Source: Pseudomonadota bacterium (GTDB taxonomy: Bacteria > Pseudomonadota > Gammaproteobacteria > Acidithiobacillales > Acidithiobacillaceae). From it: 16,080 nt of DNA. The DNA lies in the NCBI GenBank assembly GCA_021840785.1, contig JAKBXD010000029.1, positions 1 to 16,080 on the forward strand, read 5' to 3'. Below are positions 1 through 6,342 of the stretch, piece after piece. Position numbers and translations under genes: made by a program. Positions within the stretch are counted from its first letter, which is position 1. Each line of letters opens with the position of its first letter. The notes under the pieces were generated by a model that was not told where the DNA came from, did not search any database, and was given only the letters and a program-made list of their open reading frames with translations.

Positions 1-335
1 CCGCTGAGGCGCTCAAAGAACTCCCGCGTCCCGGATTTGGCGATAGTGCCGATATTGGCAATCACCTCGTCGCGGTTCATGCCAATACCGTTGTCTCGCA
101 CGGTAATGGTGCCAGCCTCGGGATCGAAGTCCACCTCAACCTTGAGCTCGCTGTCACCTGTTAAGAGGGCGGGGTCGGCCAATGCCTCGAAGCGTAACTT
201 GTCGCAGGCGTCAGAGGCATTGGAGATCAACTCGCGCAGAAAGATCTCTTTGTTGGAGTAAAGCGAATGGATCATCAACTGCAATAGCTGATTGATCTCG
301 GTTTGAAATTGCATGGTTTCCTTGCTGGCGGCCAT
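1..335 (-). CDS. htpG: HtpG (Hsp90 family chaperone), N-terminal part; gene runs off the left edge
   Basis: Cytosolic ATP-dependent chaperone of the Hsp90 family. About 111 N-terminal residues are visible, all within the GHKL ATPase domain. Recognisable family blocks are [20 protein letters not shown] (around residues 21-40), which carries the ATP-site Glu and Asn, then DNGIGM (around 82-87) and IGTIAKSGT (around 95-103). The ATG at 335 is preceded by AGGAGAG about 10 bases upstream. The gene is divergent from the sigma-54 activator at 570, with 234 bp between them. It is probably a housekeeping gene that marks the left border of the accessory locus. The identification is very secure; only the 3' end is missing because of the window edge. 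Confidence 0.96.
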   Translation of the reverse strand, partial: MAASKETMQFQTEINQLLQLMIHSLYSNKEIFLRELISNASDACDKLRFEALADPALLTGDSELKVEVDFDPEAGTITVRDNGIGMNRDEVIANIGTIAKSGTREFFERLS

Positions 336-569
336 TATCTCTATCTCTCCTGAATTAACTGGGTTCGCGCAGAGAGCGAACGGTTGAATGTAAGCAGGCT
401 GAAAGTGGTGTCTGACAAAGGAAAAATCAAGGCCGCTGGTGCCGCATCCAAACCAGGAGCAGGCGGTCACCGAGAGCTATGATAGAAACTGGTGTATGGG
501 GCGGAACTTCGGCATTTGTACTATCATCACTACGATTACTGATGGTGTGTTCTAGAGGAAGGAATCGAT

Positions 570-1958
570 ATGTCATACAGTCAGATTTGCGGGGCAGATG
601 CCGTCGTTGTGAGCCGCCCACTACTGTACTTTGGCACCAGACACACCATAGAACCATGGGCGGAGCGACTGTGTAGCGAAGAGTGGCAGCTGCGATATGC
701 GGAAAATATTAATGAACTACAAAAACTCTCGTCTGCAGCAGAATTCAAGGTGGGTATAGTCGCGCCGGATCACCGGGAGATCATCAATAATTGCCGGTGC
801 GTGGAGTCCACCATTGCCCGGGCAGGGCATATTCGTTGGATCGTCTTACTTCCCAAGGATGCCCTCGACTCCCCCCCCCTGCGTGAGCTGGTTAGCGCCA
901 CATTTTACGACTATCACACCCTGCCTGTCGATTCCGACCGTCTCCTGCTTACCTTGGGCCATGCCTTGGGGATGGCAGAGATTGCCGCCGATGCGCTGCT
1001 GCCCGAAGAAGGGGAGGTGCGCAGTAACGGTGAAAGCGAAATGGTCGGCGCCAGCCCACAGATGCAAAAAGTCTTCAAAGAAATCCGCAAGGTAGCCGGT
1101 GTAGATGCACCCGTGCTGATTACCGGTGAAAGCGGCACGGGCAAGGAGCTGGCCGCGCAGGCTATCCACGAACGCTCTTCGCGGGGCCATGGGCCATTCA
1201 TCGCCGTAAACTGTGGGGCATTACCCACCAATCTCATCCAGTCCGAACTCTTCGGCCATGAAAAGGGCTCATTCACTGGCGCCCACCAGCGAAAAATCGG
1301 CCGCATTGAGGTCGCCTCCGGTGGCAGCCTCTTTCTCGACGAGATTGGCGATTTGCCCATGGAACTCCAGGCTAACCTTCTGCGCTTCCTACAGGAAAAA
1401 ACCATAGAGCGGGTCGGTGGTCGCGAAGACATCACCGTGGATGTGCGGGTGATTGCCGCCACCCATGTCGATCTGGAAAAGGCCGTTCGCGAGGGTCGAT
1501 TCCGCGAGGATCTTTACTATCGTCTCAACGTTCTTCAGATCAGGATGCCTGCCCTGCGCGAGCGCGTCGGCGACGTGCCCCTGTTAGCTCAATATATCTT
1601 CCACCGCTTTGCCGAAGAAAAAGGACGGAAGATAAAAGGATTCAGCAAAGACGCTCTGCATACCATGAACAACTTCGACTGGCCGGGCAATGTTCGCGAG
1701 CTGATCAATCGGGTGCGCCGGGCCATGGTCATGTGCGACAACTCCCTGATTTCCCCATCCGATCTTGGACTGGAGCAGAGAAACAACTCCCGGTGGGTAC
1801 TTACTTTGGGCGAAGCGCGGGACAGGGCCGAAACCGATACCATCCGCGCAGCTCTCGCCCAGAACCAGGGCAGCGTTTTGCTGGCATCGAAACAGCTTGG
1901 CGTTTCCCGCGTCACGCTATATCGTCTCATGGAGAAGCATGCACTCAGCACCAACTAA
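570..1958 (+). CDS. Sigma-54-dependent activator, VpsR/NtrC type
   Basis: Bacterial enhancer-binding protein of 462 aa. Residues 1-140 are an atypical receiver-like domain. The segment FYDYHTLPVDSDRLLLTLGH (112-131) resembles the N-domain of the Vibrio biofilm regulator VpsR and its relatives; no clear phospho-acceptor aspartate was identified. Residues about 158-395 are the AAA+ domain: Walker A GESGTGKE (186-193), the sigma-54 contact loop as GSFTGA (233-238, canonical GAFTGA with Ala to Ser), Walker B LFLDE (254-258), then REDLYYRLN and WPGNVREL. Residues about 420-458 form a Fis-type helix-turn-helix. The start is supported by AGAGGAAGGA at 554-563. It lies 62 bp upstream of the barrel gene on the same strand. 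With sigma-54 promoters before both minus-strand operons, it is the obvious candidate activator of them. Binding of c-di-GMP is possible by analogy with VpsR but not shown by sequence. Confidence 0.93.
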   Translation: MSYSQICGADAVVVSRPLLYFGTRHTIEPWAERLCSEEWQLRYAENINELQKLSSAAEFKVGIVAPDHREIINNCRCVESTIARAGHIRWIVLLPKDALDSPPLRELVSATFYDYHTLPVDSDRLLLTLGHALGMAEIAADALLPEEGEVRSNGESEMVGASPQMQKVFKEIRKVAGVDAPVLITGESGTGKELAAQAIHERSSRGHGPFIAVNCGALPTNLIQSELFGHEKGSFTGAHQRKIGRIEVASGGSLFLDEIGDLPMELQANLLRFLQEKTIERVGGREDITVDVRVIAATHVDLEKAVREGRFREDLYYRLNVLQIRMPALRERVGDVPLLAQYIFHRFAEEKGRKIKGFSKDALHTMNNFDWPGNVRELINRVRRAMVMCDNSLISPSDLGLEQRNNSRWVLTLGEARDRAETDTIRAALAQNQGSVLLASKQLGVSRVTLYRLMEKHALSTN

Positions 1959-1974
1959 TCATACTAATACTTTT

Positions 1975-1995
1975 TGGCTAAAACACCGTTAGCCA
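1975..1995 (+). other. Inverted repeat / small hairpin before the barrel gene
   Basis: TGGCTAA (1975-1981) and TTAGCCA (1989-1995) form a perfect 7-bp stem with a 7-nt loop. It sits between the stop codon of the activator gene and the ribosome-binding site of the next gene (AGGAGGA, 2004-2010). It could be an operator, an attenuator or an mRNA processing/stability hairpin. No T-run follows, so it is not a canonical terminator. Confidence 0.4.
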
Positions 1996-2020
1996 TTACC
2001 ACCAGGAGGAATCTTGAATT

Positions 2021-3073
2021 ATGAAACAACAAGGATTGATGCAAGCAACAATCTACGCATCCGCAATACTGGCAGGCACCTTGTGGTGCGCCAGCCCCGC
2101 CTGGGCCGATACGGCCTCTTCGAGCGAGGCTCCGCCAAGCAAGCCGGTAGGCCAAGCTCCGGCTGAACAAAGCCGTCCGCCGGCCATCGAAACCCTCATC
2201 AGCACCACTGGAGTGCTTACGCCAGCAGGCAAGTTCGTCATTGAGCCCTTTATCCAATATACTCATTCGTCATCCAGTATCGCCGCCGTGCAGGGTTTCG
2301 TGCTTGCGCAGGTACTAGCCATTGGCAACATAAATATCCAGCAATACACCAACGACACCGCCTATGCCGGTGTCACCTTTCGCTATGGGGTGAGCAACCG
2401 CCTGGAAATGGATCTCAGGGTGCCTTTTGTCTATGCGCAACAAAACACCGCCGTCTCAAACCTTACCAACAACGGTGTCCAGCAGGCATTCAACAGTACC
2501 GGTTCTGGTCTGGGAGACATTGAACTCTCCATGCATTATCAGATCAATAAGGGTGGTAATGGCTCGCCCTATTACATTGCCAATTTGCAAGTAAAAAGCA
2601 TGACCGGCAGTAGCCCCTTCAGCATGCCCACCTATCAGAGTTATCCGGCCGGAATTCTTGAACAGCAACCGACGGGGACAGGCTTCTGGGGTGTCCAGCC
2701 TAGTCTCACGGTACTCTATCCCTCTGACCCGGCCGTTTTTTACGGGAATGTCAGTTACCTCTGGAACATTGGCCATAATGCCGCCGGCACCTACATTAGC
2801 CCCGGTAACGCCATCGGCTTCGGCTTTGGTGCGGGCCTATCTCTAAACGACCGCGCGTCGATTAGTCTAGGCTATAACCAAAGTATCGTCAGCGCGCCTA
2901 AAGTAGGCGGCATTACTCCGCCCTTGGCCACAACCCTGGAGGTAGGGTCTTTTCTGGTGGGCTGGTCTTACACCCTCAATAAGAGTACATCCATCAATCT
3001 GAACCTGGCCGTAGGCGCCACCCGCCAGGCACCGGATGTGCAACTCACACTCCGGGTCCCTTACACCCTCTAG
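2021..3073 (+). CDS. FapF-like outer-membrane beta-barrel protein (putative amyloid secretion pore)
   Basis: A 350-aa exported protein. Residues 1-29 are a Sec signal peptide with cleavage after SPAWA. A short Pro-rich linker (30-55) follows, then a region rich in alternating short strands to the C-terminus. The segment TTGVLTPAGKFVIEPFIQYT (about 66-85) and the later block RYGVSNRLEMDLRVPFVYAQ are typical of the transporter / FapF-like barrel family. The N-terminal coiled-coil plug of Pseudomonas FapF is not evident: only about 30 linker residues precede the barrel. The predicted role is passage of fibre subunits across the outer membrane. It lies downstream of the activator gene on the same strand and converges on the minus-strand fibre operon, which suits a split Fap-type locus. 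Family membership is fairly sure; the export role is inference. AGGAGGA at 2004-2010 supports the start. Confidence 0.75.
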   Translation: MKQQGLMQATIYASAILAGTLWCASPAWADTASSSEAPPSKPVGQAPAEQSRPPAIETLISTTGVLTPAGKFVIEPFIQYTHSSSSIAAVQGFVLAQVLAIGNINIQQYTNDTAYAGVTFRYGVSNRLEMDLRVPFVYAQQNTAVSNLTNNGVQQAFNSTGSGLGDIELSMHYQINKGGNGSPYYIANLQVKSMTGSSPFSMPTYQSYPAGILEQQPTGTGFWGVQPSLTVLYPSDPAVFYGNVSYLWNIGHNAAGTYISPGNAIGFGFGAGLSLNDRASISLGYNQSIVSAPKVGGITPPLATTLEVGSFLVGWSYTLNKSTSINLNLAVGATRQAPDVQLTLRVPYTL

Positions 3074-3487
3074 GGGCATTCGGGGACATATTGCGTCGCA
3101 AGGCACCTTCGGGACCGAAACTCAATCAGAATACCGGCCGGATCCCTCTCCGAAAGCGGCTCCAGTAGGCGCGTCGACCATGGGCCACCATGGTCGGTTC
3201 CACTCCCCACACATTGCCATCAATGCCGCCATGCAGAACCGATGACGCATTGCCATGCCTCTTTCTTCCTTATGTTTCACCTTGAGAAGGAGGCAAGAGA
3301 AGCAGCGTTAACTCAGGGTGTTGGGATGTTTCGGCGCCACCCGCCACCGACGTTTCCCGCGAATCATAAAACCGCCAGATTTTCAAAACGCCGTTGCAGC
3401 CGAAAAAGCAGTTATCGTTGGCACTAGCGTTTATTTGTCTGGGTTATCGGCATTGGGCAATCAGTATTTGGTTTGCTCATTGCGTTG
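3074..3487. other. Non-coding stretch after the barrel gene
   Basis: This 414-bp stretch lies between the stop of the barrel gene and the end of the minus-strand ORF at 3488. I see no gene with a convincing ribosome-binding site or recognisable product. The only clear structure is the perfect 9-bp hairpin at 3175-3196. Confidence 0.5.
3175..3196 (+). terminator. Strong hairpin downstream of the barrel gene, possible terminator without T-run
   Basis: CGACCATGG (3175-3183) and CCATGGTCG (3188-3196) form a perfect 9-bp stem closed by the 4-nt loop GCCA, about 100 bp after the barrel stop codon. No T-tract follows (GTTCCACTCC). It may instead protect the mRNA 3' end or be a protein-binding palindrome. 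Confidence 0.35.
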
Positions 3488-3880
3488 CTACTGTGTGGAT
3501 TCGTGCCGAACCGTCTCACTGACCGGGTCGTCCATGGAAAACTGGAATACCTTGATACGCTGTGTTCTGGGGTGGGCACCCAGGCCGTGGACCGCGCCAG
3601 GATTCCATTTTTCCAACAGATGATCGGCCATCATGTTGATATATCCCTCGATGGCATCTTGGGACAGGGAACAGACCTCTTCCAGGCGCGCTGCCATCCA
3701 GCACTTGGCCTTGTAAGAATTCCCTAAGCGATAACAGAGTTCATCAAAAACAAAGCAGGGGGCCTGGAGAAGTAACCGGGTCCCTGACGATGAGAAATAA
3801 TCCAAATGAACACTATTCACTTTATGATCATATGGATGTATTTGGTGCGCGTGTGCGGGGAGTGTTTTATTTGTATTCAT
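3488..3880 (-). CDS. Unrecognised protein, 130 aa
   Basis: I do not recognise this product. It has no signal peptide and no obvious membrane segment. The N-terminal 30 residues are His/Asn-rich. The rest looks like a folded, largely helical domain, for instance SLSQDAIEGYINMMADHLLE at about 72-91, with three cysteines (about 42, 49 and 60). Codon choice in the second half favours G/C at third positions, as in the neighbouring genes, which argues for real coding. AAAGG lies about 9 bases before the ATG. It reads in the same direction as the fibre operon but 277 bp beyond its last gene, so cotranscription is uncertain. It could be a remnant of a longer gene. Confidence 0.45.
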   Translation of the reverse strand: MNTNKTLPAHAHQIHPYDHKVNSVHLDYFSSSGTRLLLQAPCFVFDELCYRLGNSYKAKCWMAARLEEVCSLSQDAIEGYINMMADHLLEKWNPGAVHGLGAHPRTQRIKVFQFSMDDPVSETVRHESTQ

Positions 3881-3987
3881 GCCTTTTAACCTTTTTCAGC
3901 TACCTAATAGAGCGGCGTATGATCCCTGCACACATTGAGCAAGTGTATAGACAGTTCTGGCTCCTAAAAACGGTGATTAATACCGTA

Positions 3988-4057
3988 GACAAGCTTGTCG
4001 AGGCGTTTTTGCTGGCATTTTCCGGTGCGCCGTGGAAGGTGCCGAGCCGACAAGCTT
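3988..4057. repeat. Palindrome plus a second inverted copy
   Basis: GACAAGCTTGTC (3988-3999) is a perfect 12-bp palindrome. AAGCTTGTCG (3991-4000) recurs in inverted orientation as CGACAAGCTT (4048-4057). The pair lies in the gap between the last fibre-operon gene and the unrecognised ORF, upstream of the latter. It could be an operator or a degraded mobile-element end; no function can be assigned. Confidence 0.35.
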
Positions 4058-4111
4058 TGAGATTCTCTATGGCACCATGTATCGACAATAATTTTTTGTT
4101 TGCGGGTTCTG

Positions 4112-4130
4112 GAAACGCTCTACGCGTTTC
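4112..4130 (-). terminator. Hairpin just beyond the last gene of the fibre operon
   Basis: GAAACGC (4112-4118), a 5-nt loop, and GCGTTTC (4124-4130) form a perfect 7-bp stem 28-46 bp past the stop of the last operon gene. On the minus strand the hairpin is followed by an A-rich rather than a T-rich stretch, so intrinsic termination is doubtful. It may mark a Rho-dependent or processed 3' end. Confidence 0.3.
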
Positions 4131-4157
4131 AGCTTTTCCATCCGTTTCCATAGAAGG

Positions 4158-4577
4158 TTAGTTGCCGCTGAAGGAACCAGATGTCTGCATCACAGACGCT
4201 GGCAGATTTTGCAAATTGGGCAGGATTACCACCAACGACTGCGATGCGTTTGGCCTGACGCCATTTTGGGTGTTGCCCCGAGAATTGCCACCCGATTCTA
4301 GGGTGTTGGAGGATGTGGCCGGTATGGGCAACTCATCCCAGAGCATGACCACCGGCATTTGATGGGCAGAGACTGCCAAGCTGGGTACAGTTATTCCCCC
4401 ACCACGGGCTTGACGCAAGACGGTGTTGCTGACGATAGCGCCCCTATCGAAGGCCGCAGGTTGCATTGCCGGAAAGTCATGACCGCCCGCTGATTCTGCC
4501 GCCATGACGGGTGCCCAGGCCCATATTCCCAGCACCAGCCCGGCACCGATTGTCGTCCGTATCATCTTCCTAAACAT
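4158..4577 (-). CDS. Small secreted protein, last gene of the fibre operon
   Basis: A 139-aa exported protein that I do not recognise. Residues 1-26 are a Sec signal peptide (MFRK start, hydrophobic core, PVMA before the cut). Near the new N-terminus is LRQARGGG (54-61), a weak relative of the double-glycine leader seen in the adjacent gene. The rest is low in charge and rich in Ser, Asn and Pro, ending TSGSFSGN. The ribosome-binding site AAGGGGGA lies a few bases before the ATG. It is separated by only 26 bp from the preceding gene, so it very likely belongs to the same transcript. It could be a minor fibre component, a periplasmic chaperone-like factor or a second protease substrate; the sequence does not decide. 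Confidence 0.7.
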   Translation of the reverse strand: MFRKMIRTTIGAGLVLGIWAWAPVMAAESAGGHDFPAMQPAAFDRGAIVSNTVLRQARGGGITVPSLAVSAHQMPVVMLWDELPIPATSSNTLESGGNSRGNTQNGVRPNASQSLVVILPNLQNLPASVMQTSGSFSGN

Positions 4578-4603
4578 GGCATCCCCCTTCCCGTCCTATC
4601 CGC

Positions 4604-5152
4604 CTACGGGACGTTCAAACTCCGAATGTTACCCTGCTGCAGCGCCTGACCAATCTGGGTCATTTGCTGGGTATGGATCCCGTTGCTGACATCCAGGTTG
4701 ATTACGGTCGCATGCTGGATCACCTGGTTATCGAGGTTGTTCTGCACCACCGCCAAGGCGCTGGTGGCCTGGTTGAGGAGGCTGCTGGAAACCTGGTTCG
4801 CATTTCCCACCTGCACTACCTGCTGTACACCATTTCCCTGTGCCACGACCATGGTCTGCTGAACACGGGTATTCTGCGATGCGATGATGCTATTACTGCT
4901 AGAGCCGGAGTCGATCCCCGAGCGTGATGCCAGCATTCCATTGATATAGGTGGTCATCTCCACACCAAACTTCACCATCATGCCCCCGACCTCAAAACCT
5001 CCGCGCAATTTCGCCAACTCAGCTACAGGCACCGGCATTCCGAGCACCGGCATGACCGACGCACTGGCGGGTTCTGCCATGCTGAGGATGATCACGGCAC
5101 TCATCAGGGTATGCTGAAAAGACTGTTTCGACTTGCAAGCGAACTCATCCAT
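4604..5152 (-). CDS. Exported protein with double-glycine leader and amyloid-like motif (Fap-type minor subunit)
   Basis: 182 aa from the ATG at 5152. A second ATG at 5158 sits only 2 bases from GGAGG, too close, so the downstream ATG with 8-base spacing is preferred. Residues 1-31 are a signal peptide (EPASA before the cut). Then comes AELAKLRGG (44-52), which matches the leader consensus of C39 peptidase substrates: E at -8, L at -7, L at -4, G at -2 and -1. Residues 53-75 follow as GGMMVKFGVEMTTYING. The C-terminal half is Gln/Asn-rich, and VVQNNLDNQVIQHATVINLD (about 135-154) aligns without gaps to the repeat motif of the large fibre protein. It lies 30 bp downstream of the C39 protease gene. 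The likely role is a processed minor subunit or nucleator, like FapB/FapE; this is inference. Confidence 0.75.
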   Translation of the reverse strand: MDEFACKSKQSFQHTLMSAVIILSMAEPASASVMPVLGMPVPVAELAKLRGGFEVGGMMVKFGVEMTTYINGMLASRSGIDSGSSSNSIIASQNTRVQQTMVVAQGNGVQQVVQVGNANQVSSSLLNQATSALAVVQNNLDNQVIQHATVINLDVSNGIHTQQMTQIGQALQQGNIRSLNVP

Positions 5153-5182
5153 GATCATTTCCTCCGGTTATTTTAAGATGCT

Positions 5183-5896
5183 TCAAAAACTTCCTGCCCG
5201 AGGCAGCGTGAGCAGGAAGGAACCCAGCGACGGTTGCTGCTGCATGGCTGCAGCCAGCGGTGCGCGGGGTACTTTGTCCCATTCGGCAATGCTGTTAAAG
5301 GAGGCCTTGGCCATCTTGATACCCGGCCCACTGGTAATGACAAAAAGAATCCCGTTTTTCTTCCACATGGCATCAAAGGATTTCCGGGAGATAAGGCGTA
5401 AGCCCAAGGCCGGATCGCCGACCAGCACCTCATCCTGCTCGACTCCTTTCACCACCACAAAATGCATGTAGCCGTTAAAATCGATAAGGGCAATCGCCGG
5501 CAGATTCACCTTGGCCAGATTGCGCAAAGAAGTCCGGAAGCCGTTGGCGGCGAAGCCGTGGGCGTCCAGATAGTTTTTCATATCGAGCAGGGAAAACCCT
5601 TCCTTCTCGATGACTGGTTTATCACCATGATCCCACATCCACTTGAAAACCTTCATCTCATCCGCGGGATCGTTATAGCTATAGGTGAGTAAGGTGGCCA
5701 CCGCCGCGGATCCACAACTAAAGTCATATTGTTGATGGATCACCGACTGAAAGCGCATGGCATTCATGCTCTTGACGGGAATATTGAATTGACCGCCAGC
5801 GGTTGCCAAATAAGCATCGGCCACGGCCTGCCCCTGACTCAGGGCCAGCGTGACCAATAGTGAAGCCATTGCCAACAACCAGCGTTTAGTAGACAT
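5183..5896 (-). CDS. C39-type papain-fold peptidase, FapD-like
   Basis: A 237-aa exported protein. Residues 1-27 are a Sec signal peptide (start MSTKRW, cut near AVADA). The body is a C39 peptidase domain without the ABC-transporter part: QQYDFSCGSAAVATLL (55-70) carries the oxyanion Gln and catalytic Cys61, YMHFVVVKG (143-151) carries His145, and VGDPALG (159-165) carries Asp161. All three catalytic positions are intact. In Fap systems the FapD protein is a periplasmic C39-like protease needed for fibre export. Here the next gene encodes a protein with a double-glycine leader, an obvious candidate substrate. It starts 12 bp after the stop of the frameshifted upstream gene, with GGGAG as ribosome-binding site, so translation is probably coupled. 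Family certain; substrate inferred. Confidence 0.88.
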   Translation of the reverse strand: MSTKRWLLAMASLLVTLALSQGQAVADAYLATAGGQFNIPVKSMNAMRFQSVIHQQYDFSCGSAAVATLLTYSYNDPADEMKVFKWMWDHGDKPVIEKEGFSLLDMKNYLDAHGFAANGFRTSLRNLAKVNLPAIALIDFNGYMHFVVVKGVEQDEVLVGDPALGLRLISRKSFDAMWKKNGILFVITSGPGIKMAKASFNSIAEWDKVPRAPLAAAMQQQPSLGSFLLTLPRAGSF

Positions 5897-5908
5897 GAGA
5901 AACTCCCA

Positions 5909-6267
5909 TCAATGCATGGTCAGGTTGATTTGCATCGCATTCTGAATGAGGACATTATTGCCGGAATTCTGAATGACCGTTACAAAACCGGAGGCATTGC
6001 CGAGGCACCGCCCTGGATGATATTGCTACCGGTAACGACCCCATTACCCACAGTATTTCCCGCTGATGTCCCATTCATCACCAGGGTGGACAAGCTCTGA
6101 TTGGGCAACGCCTTGCCCGCAGAATGTACTAACGCCTGGGTGCCTACGGCAGTACCCAGCAAGGCCAAAGCGGATACGCCATCCATCGGCAAGGTCGCCG
6201 CTTGCGCGCCGAATGCCCAGGACAGCAAAATACCCGTCATGAATAAGTGACGCATGCGAATGTTCAT
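5909..6267 (-). pseudogene. Small fibre-related exported protein, broken by a one-base frameshift
   Basis: It starts at the ATG at 6267, with GAGGAGAG just upstream; an in-frame upstream start at 6327 lacks such support. Residues 1-23 are a signal peptide (FGAQA before the cut). The continuous frame stops at 5980 with the ending SAMPPVL. In another frame the coding clearly continues: NASGFVTVIQNSGNNVLIQN, then AMQINLTMH and TGA at 5911-5909. That tail matches the repeat motif of the large fibre protein. The shift falls in GCCTCGGC (about 5999-6006 region), consistent with loss of one C from an original GCCTCCGGC. The total length of 359 bases is one short of a multiple of three. The restored stop is 12 bp before the protease gene, as expected for a tight operon. 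It is a pseudogene, a phase-variant state or a sequencing error; no slippery heptamer is visible. Confidence 0.75.
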
Positions 6268-6342
6268 GATCTCTCTCCTCACATTCTTGGTAAAAATAGG
6301 GAATGCCGAGACTTTGGCACCCCCCACCTTGCATCGCGTGAC

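Noticed and set aside
914..1462. Minus-strand ORF of 182 aa in the activator gene
   Set aside because: Antisense to the AAA+ domain; Ser/Arg-rich composition typical of shadow frames.
1882..1897. TGGCATCGAAACAGCT, a possible sigma-54 promoter for the barrel gene, inside the activator's helix-turn-helix coding region
   Set aside because: The -24 half is good and the GG-GC spacing is right, but the -12 half (ACAGC) lacks TTGC. Its position inside conserved coding sequence explains the bases.
3790..4161. Plus-strand ORF of 123 aa opposite the end of the fibre operon
   Set aside because: No ribosome-binding site, no recognisable domain, and it overlaps the start of the better minus-strand ORF and the palindromic region.
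5999..6010. Programmed -1 frameshifting as the explanation for the split small gene
   Set aside because: No X-XXY-YYZ slippery heptamer or clear downstream pseudoknot is visible. A lost C relative to the nearby GCCTCCGG is simpler.
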